In this document: piece by piece, positions 24,206 through 32,349 of the stretch
Numbering within the stretch: the first letter of the stretch is position 1
How the letters are laid out: each line of letters begins with the position of its first letter
Program-made: the position numbers and the translations under genes
Notes under the pieces: generated by a model
Database searches by the model: none
Seen by the model: only the letters and a program-made list of their open reading frames with translations
Told to the model about the DNA's origin: nothing
DNA from: Planctomycetaceae bacterium
GTDB taxonomy: Bacteria > Planctomycetota > Planctomycetia > Planctomycetales > Planctomycetaceae
NCBI GenBank assembly: GCA_002724415.1
Contig: PBOU01000017.1
Span: 1-35,910 of the forward strand
DNA length: 35,910 nucleotides
Reading direction: 5' to 3'

Positions 24206-25663
24206 ATGGACAACATCCCGTTGACAACCAACTGCCCTGGCCCGCGGCCGACACTGGACCGCCGAGATTTTCTCGAGCGCGGGGGTCTCGGACTGGGATC
24301 GATCGCCCTGGCCTCGTTATTGGCTCGCGACGGATTGGCCAATTCGCCCGGCCAGTCGACCCCGGGAAATCCGCTGGCGGCGCGGTCGGCTGACACCAAC
24401 CCACCGGCCACCTCGGTGATCTTTCTGTTCATGGCCGGGGGACCAAGCCAGGTCGAGACATTCGACCCCAAGCCCGACCTGACCCGACTGCACGGCCAGC
24501 CGGTGCCCGCCAGCCTCGGACAGGTCCAGACGCAACAGGCCAACGAGAAGTCATTGCTGCTGGGTGTCAAGCGGCGGTTCCGGCCCAACGGCGAGAGTGG
24601 GCTGGTTATGTCGGACCTGTTTCCCCACCTGTCCACCTGTGCCGACGACCTCTCGGTTGTTCGCTCCATGCACGCCGAGAGCATCGTGCACTCGGCGGCT
24701 CTCTACCAGATGAACTCGGGCCGCACACTGATGGGGCATCCGACCATCGGGGCCTGGCTGACCTATGGACTGGGTAGCGAGAGCGACAACCTGCCCTCGT
24801 ATGTCGTGATGCTGGATCCCGATGGGACCCTGGTCGGTGGACCACCCTGCTGGGGAGCCGGGTACTTTCCACCGATTTACCAGGGAACCCTGTTTCGTCC
24901 CGAGCAGCCGGCCATCCTGAACCTGCGGCCAGCCGCCGGACGATCGATTGCCCGTCAACAACGCAACCTCGACCTGCTGCGACAGCTCAACCAGATCAAC
25001 CGACGGCCGGCCGACCCCATACTCGAGACCCGTGCGGCGACCTATGAACTCGCCTTCCGCATGCAGAAGCACGCTCCCGAAGCGGTCGATATTTCACGCG
25101 AGACCGCCGAGACCCAGAAACTCTACGGGGTCGACCGGGCCCAGACTTCCGAATTCGGCCGCCGTTGCCTGTTGGCCCGTCGGCTGGTCGAACGCGGAGT
25201 GCGATTCGTGCAACTGTATTCCGGGGGCGGACCCGGAAACATGACATGGGATGGCCATGGGGACATCGAGGAGAACCACCTGAGAATGGCCGGGCAGGTC
25301 GACCAGCCCATCACCGGTTTGCTCAAGGACCTGAAGCGTCGCGGCTTGCTCGATAGCACCCTGGTGATCTGGGGTGGCGAGTTCGGGCGGACCCCGATGT
25401 CACAGGGAAAAACCGGCCGGGACCACAGCCCGTTTGGATTCTCGATCTGGATGGCCGGAGCCGGAATCAAGGGGGGCCGCATGGTGGGGGCGACCGACGA
25501 GATCGGATTGCGGGCCGTGGAGAAGCCCTACCACGTCCGGGATCTCCACGCCACGATCCTCGACCGGGTCGGCCTCGACCAGGACGCCCTGACCTACCTG
25601 CACAATGGTCGAGAAGAACGCTTGACCGATATCGGTGGACGGGTGATCTCCGAGTTGCTGTAG
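24206..25663 (+). CDS. DUF1501 family protein with Tat-type leader (copy 2)
   Basis: The 485-residue protein begins MDNIPLTTNCPGPRPTLDRRDFLERGGLGLGSIALASLLA, a Tat-type signal (DRRDFLERG). It carries SVIFLFMAGGPSQVETFDPKPDL and VIWGGEFGRTPMSQGKTGRDHSPFGFSIWMAGAG. It is paired with DUF1553 at 21879-24086 in divergent orientation over a 119-bp intergenic region, rather than in the co-directional order more often seen. A TAGGCT box (24191-24196) lies 9 nt before the ATG and there is no Shine-Dalgarno sequence, again suggesting a very short leader. Secretion folded through Tat would fit a metal-loaded enzyme. Confidence 0.93.
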   Translation: MDNIPLTTNCPGPRPTLDRRDFLERGGLGLGSIALASLLARDGLANSPGQSTPGNPLAARSADTNPPATSVIFLFMAGGPSQVETFDPKPDLTRLHGQPVPASLGQVQTQQANEKSLLLGVKRRFRPNGESGLVMSDLFPHLSTCADDLSVVRSMHAESIVHSAALYQMNSGRTLMGHPTIGAWLTYGLGSESDNLPSYVVMLDPDGTLVGGPPCWGAGYFPPIYQGTLFRPEQPAILNLRPAAGRSIARQQRNLDLLRQLNQINRRPADPILETRAATYELAFRMQKHAPEAVDISRETAETQKLYGVDRAQTSEFGRRCLLARRLVERGVRFVQLYSGGGPGNMTWDGHGDIEENHLRMAGQVDQPITGLLKDLKRRGLLDSTLVIWGGEFGRTPMSQGKTGRDHSPFGFSIWMAGAGIKGGRMVGATDEIGLRAVEKPYHVRDLHATILDRVGLDQDALTYLHNGREERLTDIGGRVISELL

Positions 25664-25708
25664 CCAGTCACCTGTCGCACCAACACAATCCGCCGGGGGA
25701 ACAAGAGC

Positions 25709-26620
25709 ATGACCGGTTTGAGACAGCTGCTTGTCGTGGCGTTTCTACTGCCGGGTGCCATCCCGCTGATGGCCCAGGACGCTCCGGCAAAAAACAAACC
25801 GCCCGGGTTGACCATCGCCATCGATGCCGATGTCGTTTACGGCCACAAGCTTGGCCTGGCCCTGACCTACGACGTTCTGCAACCGGGCTCGGGTCGAAAC
25901 CGTGCGGGGGTGATGTTCATGGTCAGCGGTGGGTGGGTCTCGAGATGGGGACCACCCGAAGGCGCGATCGAGCGGTTCCGGCACCTGCTCGAGGCCGGCT
26001 ACACGGTGTTCCTGGTCCGGCACGGCAGCAGCCCGAAGTTCCTCGTGCCCGAATGTGTCGACGACGTCCGCCTCGCGATCCGGCATGTCCGCTCCAACGC
26101 CAAGCGGTTCGACATCGATTCGGACCGAATCGGCGTGACCGGCGGCAGTGCCGGAGGACACCTGGCACTGATGCTTGGCACGACCGGGGAGGACGCCAAT
26201 CCCAGGGCCCGCGACCCCCTGCAGAAACACTCCAGCCGCGCCAACGCCGTCGTCGCCTTCTTTCCTCCCACCGACCTCTCGAAGTACCTTGACCCCAAGC
26301 TCGGGTTCCTCGAGGCCTTCCCGGCCCTGAAATTCGACCCCAGGCAATCTCCAGCAGTCTCACCCCTGCTGCAGGTCAGCAGCGACGATGCGCCGTCGCT
26401 GATGATTCACGGAGATATGGACAAGCTGGTGCCACTGTTTCACAGCCAGGCCATTCACAAGGCCCTGGGCGAAAAGAAGGTGCCCAGCGAGTTGATGGTG
26501 ATCGAGGGAGCCGCCCACGGATTCAAACCGGACGACCAGAAACGGGCCGACGCGGCATCACTGCGGTGGTTCAACCGCCACCTGCTCGATTCGGCCAAGG
26601 CACCCACCAGCAAGAAGTAA
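25709..26620 (+). CDS. Secreted alpha/beta hydrolase (esterase/BD-FAE-like)
   Basis: The ATG at 25709 has GGGGGA about 8 nt upstream. The signal peptide is MTGLRQLLVVAFLLPGAIPLMA. The 303-residue protein has GVTGGSAGGHLAL with the nucleophile Ser147 (GxSxG), a likely Asp238 (IHGDMDKLVP) and His270 (GAAHGF). The oxyanion motif near MFMVSGGW is atypical, with no HGGG. The family includes acetyl-xylan, feruloyl and carbohydrate esterases. It ends 17 nt before the sulfatase-PQQ gene, so the two are probably one operon. Together they suggest removal of acyl and sulfate groups from a polysaccharide. Confidence 0.9.
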   Translation: MTGLRQLLVVAFLLPGAIPLMAQDAPAKNKPPGLTIAIDADVVYGHKLGLALTYDVLQPGSGRNRAGVMFMVSGGWVSRWGPPEGAIERFRHLLEAGYTVFLVRHGSSPKFLVPECVDDVRLAIRHVRSNAKRFDIDSDRIGVTGGSAGGHLALMLGTTGEDANPRARDPLQKHSSRANAVVAFFPPTDLSKYLDPKLGFLEAFPALKFDPRQSPAVSPLLQVSSDDAPSLMIHGDMDKLVPLFHSQAIHKALGEKKVPSELMVIEGAAHGFKPDDQKRADAASLRWFNRHLLDSAKAPTSKK

Positions 26621-26637
26621 CCCCCGGAGAGCGGCTC

Positions 26638-29412
26638 ATGTCTCGCGCGTTCAACTACCTCCTTGTCGCGATCTTGCTGATCGGCGTCACCCAGGCCCAG
26701 GCTGCCGATACCAGGCCCAACGTGCTGGTGGTGCTGTGCGACGACCTGGGTTACGGCGATCTCGCCTGCTACGGCAGCCCCACGGTCAAGACGCCTCACA
26801 TTGATCGTTTCGCCACCGGTGGATTGAGACTGACCAGTTGCTACGCCGCGTCGGCCAATTGCAGCCCCGCCCGCGCGGGGTTGTTGACCGGGCGGACTCC
26901 CTACCGAGCCGGTATCCACAACTGGATTCCCCTGCTGTCACCGATGCATCTTCGCCGTGGCGAAATCACCCTTCCCGGGCTTTTGCAACAATCCGGTTAC
27001 AGCACCTGCCACGTGGGCAAATGGCATCTCAACGGTCGCTTCAACCTGGCGGATCAGCCCCAGCCGTCCGATCACGGCTTCGATCACTGGTTTGGCACAC
27101 AAAACAACGCGCTGCCAAGCCACCGCGATCCCGACAACTTTGTCCGCAACGGCAAGGCTGTCGGACCACTGGAGGGTTACTCGAGTCAGCTGGTCGTCAA
27201 CGAGGCTCTCACCTGGCTCGATTCGGCCAGGGACAAGACAAAACCCTTCTTCCTGTACGTCTGTTTCCACGAACCTCACGAACCAATCGCGTCAGCCGAG
27301 ATCTTCGAGCGACAGTACCCGGACCTGAAAGACCCTGCCCAGGTCCGGCACCACGCCAACATCACCCAGATGGATCACGCTTTTGGTCGCCTGATGGCGG
27401 GGCTGGAGCAGCACCAGCTGGCCGACGACACGCTGGTCCTGTTCACCAGTGACAACGGGCCGGCCATCACCCGTTATCACCCCCACGGATCCAGTGGCCC
27501 CCTGCGAGACAAGAAGGGATCCCTGTACGAGGGTGGGATCCGGGTGCCCGGGATCATCCGCTGGCCGGGACGGATCAAGCCGGGCACAACCAGCGACGTG
27601 CCGGTGAGTGGTGTCGACGTGTTGCCGACCATCTGCGAGGTAACGGCAACCCCGTTGCCCGGCGACCGCCATTTCGATGGCACCAGCGTCGTGGCACTCT
27701 TTGAGGACAAGCCGGTCAAGCGACACCAGCCGTTGTACTGGCAATTTCACGTTGCCCGCAGTCGGCCGAAGGTCGCTCTTCGTGACGGTGCCTGGAAATT
27801 GTTGGCACACCTGAGCGATCCCCAGATCAAGCCCTTTGGCGACATCCGTCCCGACGACCAGAAAGCGATCAAGAGCCAGAAGATCACCGGGTTCGAACTC
27901 TACAACCTCAAGGACGACATCAGCGAAGCCCGTGACCGGGCGAGAGACCTGCCCGAACGAACCAGCCAGATGGGTGCGGTGCTGCGTCGGCTGTTCAAAC
28001 AGGTGCAACAGGAAACCCCAACCTGGCCGGCGTGGACCTGGCCGCGGCTCGAGGCACAACGGATTGCGTGGTCGGGACAATTGCGTGGATACGGTTGGAG
28101 AACCAACGGAAGCGGCAGCCATCCGTCCGCCGACGCGCCGACGCACTGGAGTCCAAAGGAAAACATTGCCTGGGCCGCGCCGCTGCCCACCCGCAGCAAC
28201 AGCCTCCCGGTGTTCACCCGGAAAGCCGTCTTCACCTGCATCGAACCCTTTGGACTGGCCAAGCTCGACCTGGCTGACGGCAAGATCCTGTGGCAACGCA
28301 CCAGCAGTTACGCCGACATCACCTCCCCGGGTGACTGGACAGCCATTCAAAAAAAGGTCCGCGCGCTGAAACAGCTGACCGTCCAGAAGGCGTCGTTGCA
28401 GAAACAGCGCGAGGTGCTCGAGGAGAGTCTCGAAAAAGCCACCGACAAGAAGGCGGTTGTCGCGAAGATCGAGAAGATCGAGGCACAGGAAGACACATTG
28501 CGAGAGAAGATCGACGGGATGCCGCTGGCCGCCCGTTACACGGTGCCGATCACCCAGCCACAGTACAACGGCTACACCACCGCCACGCCGATCACCGACG
28601 GCCGCTTGGTTTGGGCCGTCTTCGGCAACCGCGTGGTCACCTGCTTCGACATGGACGGCTATCGGAAATGGGCACGCGTCCTGCCAGACAACCCGCAGGT
28701 GATGTGGGGCCATTCGGCCAGCCCCCTGCTGATTGCCGGACGACTGATCGTTCCCATCGAGGACATCGTGGCTTTGGATCCCGAGACAGGGAAAGATCTG
28801 TGGCGGACCAGCTACGGCCAGACCTGGGGTTCACCAGTCCGGGCCGAGATCGCCGGCAAGCCGTTGATCCTGATGGCCAACGGACGCATGGTCCGGCCCA
28901 GCGATGGCAAGGTCATCGGGCGACTCTCGCCCCTGGAACGCGCCTCGCCGGTGGTTGTGGGCTCGACCGCCTTCTACATCGGACAACGGGCCGAGGCATT
29001 TCCGCTGCCGACACGACTCGATCCAAAAGCCACCAAGCGACTCAGGCCCAAGGCGTTGTGGGAATCGAATCCTCCGGGCGGCGGCTTCAGTTCCTCACCG
29101 GTCATCCACGACGGCCTGATCTACTGCGTCGCCACCCGCGGAATTCTCAGTGTGCTCGACGCGGCGTCCGGCAAGACGGTCTACACCCGCAGGCTGAACC
29201 TCGGCAACGGGCCGGTGTGGCCGAGCCTGTTGCACGCCGGAGAGCACGTCTACGCCAGCAATCGCGACGGAAACACGGTCGTTTTCAAGACCGGCCGCAA
29301 GTACCAGGAAGTCGCTCGCAACCACCTCGAGGAGTTCATCTCGACCCCGGTCGTCCACAAGAACCGGATTTATATCCGGACCTATGGACACCTGTATGCT
29401 ATCGGAGAGTGA
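26638..29412 (+). CDS. Type I sulfatase fused to a PQQ-like beta-propeller
   Basis: ATG 26638 is preceded by a purine-rich CCGGAGAGCGG and starts the signal peptide MSRAFNYLLVAILLIGVTQAQA. Residues about 25-460 form a sulfatase: VVLCDDLGYGDLACYG, the formylglycine site CSPAR at Cys75, GKWHL, SDNGP and KKGSLYEGGIRVP. From about residue 464 the chain becomes a PQQ-like propeller (WTNGSG-type start with ADAPTHWSPKENIAWAAPLP, then LDLADGKILWQR, ALDPETGKDLWRT, VLDAASGKTVYTRR). A charged helical stretch at about 570-625 (IQKKVRALKQLTVQKASLQKQ...) looks like a coiled-coil insertion in the propeller. At 924 residues this is twice the size of a usual sulfatase. Maturation needs a formylglycine-generating enzyme not seen here. 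Frame continuity across the join is unbroken. Confidence 0.92.
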   Translation: MSRAFNYLLVAILLIGVTQAQAADTRPNVLVVLCDDLGYGDLACYGSPTVKTPHIDRFATGGLRLTSCYAASANCSPARAGLLTGRTPYRAGIHNWIPLLSPMHLRRGEITLPGLLQQSGYSTCHVGKWHLNGRFNLADQPQPSDHGFDHWFGTQNNALPSHRDPDNFVRNGKAVGPLEGYSSQLVVNEALTWLDSARDKTKPFFLYVCFHEPHEPIASAEIFERQYPDLKDPAQVRHHANITQMDHAFGRLMAGLEQHQLADDTLVLFTSDNGPAITRYHPHGSSGPLRDKKGSLYEGGIRVPGIIRWPGRIKPGTTSDVPVSGVDVLPTICEVTATPLPGDRHFDGTSVVALFEDKPVKRHQPLYWQFHVARSRPKVALRDGAWKLLAHLSDPQIKPFGDIRPDDQKAIKSQKITGFELYNLKDDISEARDRARDLPERTSQMGAVLRRLFKQVQQETPTWPAWTWPRLEAQRIAWSGQLRGYGWRTNGSGSHPSADAPTHWSPKENIAWAAPLPTRSNSLPVFTRKAVFTCIEPFGLAKLDLADGKILWQRTSSYADITSPGDWTAIQKKVRALKQLTVQKASLQKQREVLEESLEKATDKKAVVAKIEKIEAQEDTLREKIDGMPLAARYTVPITQPQYNGYTTATPITDGRLVWAVFGNRVVTCFDMDGYRKWARVLPDNPQVMWGHSASPLLIAGRLIVPIEDIVALDPETGKDLWRTSYGQTWGSPVRAEIAGKPLILMANGRMVRPSDGKVIGRLSPLERASPVVVGSTAFYIGQRAEAFPLPTRLDPKATKRLRPKALWESNPPGGGFSSSPVIHDGLIYCVATRGILSVLDAASGKTVYTRRLNLGNGPVWPSLLHAGEHVYASNRDGNTVVFKTGRKYQEVARNHLEEFISTPVVHKNRIYIRTYGHLYAIGE

Positions 29413-29421
29413 GAAGAGCGA

Positions 29422-29676
29422 ATGGGTGCTGGATGCGTGAGGGCTTCAACGGGCTTGCTCGTTCTGATTTCAGCCGTGCTCGCGATCTTCGGCTGGGCTC
29501 TTGAAGCGACCGACACGACTGTGAAATGGGGCCCGTGGCTGTCCAACCCTGAAGAAGCCGATTTTCTTGTGGCGATGTCCCCGTGTTTCTCCATTCCACT
29601 GGGACTCATGACCCTGGTGATCATGGCCAATCTCGCCGTACACATCTCGGCGAAGCGAAAGAGCAATGAACCGTGA
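29422..29676 (+). CDS. Small two-TM membrane protein, hypothetical
   Basis: The 84-residue product begins 9 nt after the sulfatase stop and ends 4 bp from the convergent DUF1501. It has hydrophobic segments GLLVLISAVLAIFGWAL and IPLGLMTLVIMANLAVHIS separated by a polar loop, and a basic C-tail (SAKRKSNEP). Codon use appears less GC-rich at third positions than in neighbours, which may indicate a recent or weakly selected gene. I recognise no family. Reality is supported by the coupled position and TM pattern rather than homology. Confidence 0.6.
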   Translation: MGAGCVRASTGLLVLISAVLAIFGWALEATDTTVKWGPWLSNPEEADFLVAMSPCFSIPLGLMTLVIMANLAVHISAKRKSNEP

Positions 29677-29702
29677 CGATCAGGCGATCACGCCGCTGAT
29701 CG
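29677..29702. terminator. Inverted repeat between convergent small membrane gene and DUF1501
   Basis: CGATCAG (29677-29683) pairs with CTGATCG (29696-29702). Inside, GCG and CGC add three more pairs with a 2-nt bulge around an ATCA loop. The structure covers the DUF1501 stop codon at 29680-29682. There is no adjacent T tract. Confidence 0.4.
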
Positions 29703-31116
29703 GTTCGCCGTCCAGTGCCGCTCGGTGCTCGCGGCCGGTGCGATCGAAAATGGCCATCTGAGGATCGACCCCGACCAGCTTGTACATCGTGGCCACGTGA
29801 TCGGCGCTGCTGACCGGAAAATCAACCGGCCAGCCGGCTTGCTTGTCGCTGCGACCGAAGACCGTGGCCTGGCGAACTCCCGCTCCCGTGTACACGATGA
29901 AACCGCACTGCGTCCAATGGTCGCGGCCGGCACTCTTGTTCACCTTCGGAGTCCGACCCATCTCGCCCATCAAGACAACCAGCGTGTCCTCGAGCATCCC
30001 TCGATTGGCCATGTCCTCGACAAGTGCCGAATAGCATTGGTCGAGAGTCGGCAACAGGAAATTTTTCAGCAGGCGGAAGTTGTTGCCATGGGTGTCCCAC
30101 TGGCCCGCCCCGATCTTTCCATTGAGCTGTGATTCGAATGTCAGGCCGACAAACCGTGTGCCCGACTCCACCAACCGTCGGGCCGCCAGCAGGCACGACC
30201 CAAACAAGTGATCGCCATACCGTTTGCGGGTCGTATCGGACTCGCGGGCGATGTCAAAGGCGTCACGGGTTCGCGTGGAGGTGAGCAGTTCCAGGGCTTT
30301 CTGCTGGAACACGCCGAGCGAATCCGACGATGGAGTGTCACCCAGCTGGCGTCTCACCTTGTCGACGGTGGCCAGCAAATCCCGACGACGGCCCAGGCGG
30401 GCGGCCCCCAGTTGCGGCTGTTCATCCAGGGCCGGCAATTGTGGTGTCGCGTACGGAACTGGCGGATCGATGTGCGCGTTCCGACCCTCGGTGGATTCCC
30501 GGAATTCCGGCGTGTAGCTGGTGAACAACGGATCGAACTGCTGGCCCAGAAAACCGCCGTAGGGACCGGCACGGTGCTTCCCCTGGCTGTGACCGGGATA
30601 GGTCGGCATCCAGACGTAATTCGGCACACCAACCGACCCGAGACCAGCATGCTGCATCACCGAGCCAACACTGGGATGGTCGGTTGGCTTGAAATGATTG
30701 CCGTTGATCACCGGACCCGAATAACCCGTCAACATGTTGTACGGGCTGTGGGTGTTGTAGAGATGCGAGTGCGTCCGAACGACACACGAGTGATGCATGG
30801 TCCTGGCCGTCAGCGGCATCAACTCGCAGACATCCAATCCGGGCACACTGCTGGGCACCGGACGGAATTCACCACGGATTTCAGCTGGAGCTTCGGGCTT
30901 CATATCGAACATGTCGATATGGCTGGGACCACCCATCAGGTTGATCAGGATGACCGATTTGGCCGGAGCATCCGAATCGATACCGCCAACCGCCTCGGAT
31001 GCCAGCAACGTCGGCAACGACAGACCACCAGCCAATCCCAGCCCACCAACCTGCAACAGGTCGCGGCGCTTGAGGCCATCACACAATCGGCGTTCGGAAC
31101 CCTGGATCCGCAACAT
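29680..31116 (-). CDS. DUF1501 family protein with Tat-type leader (copy 3)
   Basis: The 478-residue protein begins MLRIQGSERRLCDGLKRRDLLQVGGLGLAGGLSLPTLLASEA, a Tat signal with KRRDLL. Motifs are SVILINLMGGPSHIDMFDMKPEAP, VVRTHSHLYNTHSPYNMLTGYSG and LMGEMGRTPKVNKSAGRDHWTQCGFIVYTGAG. The middle region with TGYSGPVINGNHFKPTDHPSVGSVMQ is the variant most often co-located with DUF1553 in planctomycetes, but no partner lies next to it here. A good promoter pair lies 33 nt upstream of the start. Confidence 0.93.
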   Translation of the reverse strand: MLRIQGSERRLCDGLKRRDLLQVGGLGLAGGLSLPTLLASEAVGGIDSDAPAKSVILINLMGGPSHIDMFDMKPEAPAEIRGEFRPVPSSVPGLDVCELMPLTARTMHHSCVVRTHSHLYNTHSPYNMLTGYSGPVINGNHFKPTDHPSVGSVMQHAGLGSVGVPNYVWMPTYPGHSQGKHRAGPYGGFLGQQFDPLFTSYTPEFRESTEGRNAHIDPPVPYATPQLPALDEQPQLGAARLGRRRDLLATVDKVRRQLGDTPSSDSLGVFQQKALELLTSTRTRDAFDIARESDTTRKRYGDHLFGSCLLAARRLVESGTRFVGLTFESQLNGKIGAGQWDTHGNNFRLLKNFLLPTLDQCYSALVEDMANRGMLEDTLVVLMGEMGRTPKVNKSAGRDHWTQCGFIVYTGAGVRQATVFGRSDKQAGWPVDFPVSSADHVATMYKLVGVDPQMAIFDRTGREHRAALDGEPISGVIA

Positions 31117-31148
31117 GCGTCGTCGTCTCCAACAAACTCACTCGACGT

Positions 31149-31178
31149 ATTCTAATTCACCCATGCGTTGCCTGTCAT
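31149..31178 (-). promoter_or_regulatory. Sigma70-like promoter for DUF1501 copy 3
   Basis: On the minus strand ATGACA (31178-31173) and TAGAAT (31154-31149) are 18 nt apart; each matches five of six consensus bases. The -10 box lies 32 nt before the ATG at 31116. It is the clearest promoter in the window, in a 111-bp gap between two minus-strand genes. Confidence 0.5.
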
Positions 31179-31227
31179 CTGGTATCGGCGATTCCATCGA
31201 GTTCAAACCCCGTTTTTCTGGATCCCG

Positions 31228-32211
31228 CTAATCCTGCGAGAAGAGGTCCGGGGGCGGATCGGCAGGCATTGGATCGACGAACTCGACCGGTTGGTCTTGG
31301 ACAGCCGTGGCTGGGGTGTCGAGCGGTTCTGCCAACGGTTCTGCCAACGGTTCTGCCAACGGTTCTGCCAACGGTTCTGCCAACGGTTCTGCCGGTGGTT
31401 CTGCACCGGGCGGAACCCAGTCACCCCAGTGGTCCAGGTAGTGTCCGTACGCGGGGCACTCGTCGCGTCTCTCCTCCAACCATTGCTTTGTTTCGGCGAC
31501 CAACCGCTGTTCGGTCTCGATATCCAACCGGCCGATCATGACCCGTGACCTCAGGAACACGAAGTACGTGTCCAGCACATCACAACGGCAGTAATCGTTG
31601 ATCTCGTCGGTCCGACCCTCGTCATAAAACCCCTGGACCATGGATCCGTCGACACCGGTCTTGCCCGGTTTTCCGATCAGGTGCGCCAGCAGGTTCAACC
31701 CACCATTGACCCGGGATGCGCCGAAGTTCGACACCAGATCCATCAGGTCAATGTGCGACTTGATGTTGTACCGATTGCGGGCCTGGTCGTAGGTCCTCGC
31801 CTCGACATTGAACCACTCGGGCAACGTGATCCCGTATCGGTATGCCGCCAATTCCAACACCGGCAGGTCGTAACCCCGGCCGTTGAACGTCACGAACGTC
31901 GGCTGGCTGTAGTGTTTCCACCCTTTCCAGAACTGGTCGGTGATCACGTGGGGTCGGTAGGCGGGAGCGTCAAGAACCGCGAGGTCCAACAATCGAAATC
32001 CACTGTCGATCTTCGCCACGGCGACCGAGATCGGCAACATCCATGTCGGAGGCAACACGTCGCTACCTCGCTGCTCGAGTCGCTCGGCCCGGAACCTCTC
32101 GATCGCCTCACCGGGAGACAGGTTGGCGTCCCCGTATTTCGCCCGTGCGATCAGTTCACCGTCGGCCACGGCCTCCACATCGAACACCAGGTAACTGACC
32201 ATGTCGGCCAT
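31228..32211 (-). CDS. Predicted 3'-5' exonuclease (PolB-like) with tandem AEPL tail
   Basis: I chose the ATG at 32211 ([20 protein letters not shown]) because GGGAG lies 5 nt upstream; an ATG at 32229 is also in frame. DEDD-family features are DVE (Asp11, Glu13) at motif [23 protein letters not shown] at motif II and [19 protein letters not shown] at motif III. This is the family described as an exonuclease related to the PolB proofreading domain. The catalytic domain ends near residue 255 ([25 protein letters not shown]). The tail is a repeated AEPL segment followed by an acidic, Pro-rich end ([14 protein letters not shown]). The last motif, DLFSQD, is notable as a possible short protein-binding peptide, but that is inference. 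Product length is 327 residues. Confidence 0.88.
   Translation of the reverse strand: MADMVSYLVFDVEAVADGELIARAKYGDANLSPGEAIERFRAERLEQRGSDVLPPTWMLPISVAVAKIDSGFRLLDLAVLDAPAYRPHVITDQFWKGWKHYSQPTFVTFNGRGYDLPVLELAAYRYGITLPEWFNVEARTYDQARNRYNIKSHIDLMDLVSNFGASRVNGGLNLLAHLIGKPGKTGVDGSMVQGFYDEGRTDEINDYCRCDVLDTYFVFLRSRVMIGRLDIETEQRLVAETKQWLEERRDECPAYGHYLDHWGDWVPPGAEPPAEPLAEPLAEPLAEPLAEPLAEPLDTPATAVQDQPVEFVDPMPADPPPDLFSQD
31325..31408 (-). repeat. 12-bp tandem repeat encoding (AEPL)n in the exonuclease tail
   Basis: The plus-strand unit GGTTCTGCCAAC occurs five times exactly (31325-31384), followed by two degenerate copies (GGTTCTGCCGGT and GGTTCTGCACCG, to 31408). On the coding strand this reads Ala-Glu-Pro-Leu repeats. 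The exact copies indicate recent slippage; unit gain or loss keeps the frame. Confidence 0.93.
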
Positions 32212-32227
32212 CGGCACTCCCTTCACC

Positions 32228-32255
32228 ATTCCACGACACGCACCGCCGCTGCCAA
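32228..32255 (-). promoter_or_regulatory. Promoter candidate for the PolB-like exonuclease
   Basis: On the minus strand TTGGCA (32255-32250) and TGGAAT (32233-32228) are 16 nt apart, 16 nt before the ATG at 32211. GGGAG at 32221-32217 is the ribosome binding site and would lie almost at the 5' end of the transcript. Confidence 0.3.
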
Positions 32256-32349
32256 TCGTCTCGCGGGTACGTTACCATGAACCGTCGCGGCCTCAACCCC
32301 GCCCGTGGCTCACTTTTGGTTCCCATTCCTGGTCCCCGTGCCTGGTTCC

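Noticed and set aside
27292-28713. Long minus-strand open frame of 473 codons opposite the sulfatase-PQQ gene.
   Set aside because: It is a shadow of a well-supported gene, with no family motif and no start context.
31325-31408. CRISPR-like array.
   Set aside because: The units are 12 bp and contiguous without spacers; it is an in-frame tandem repeat.
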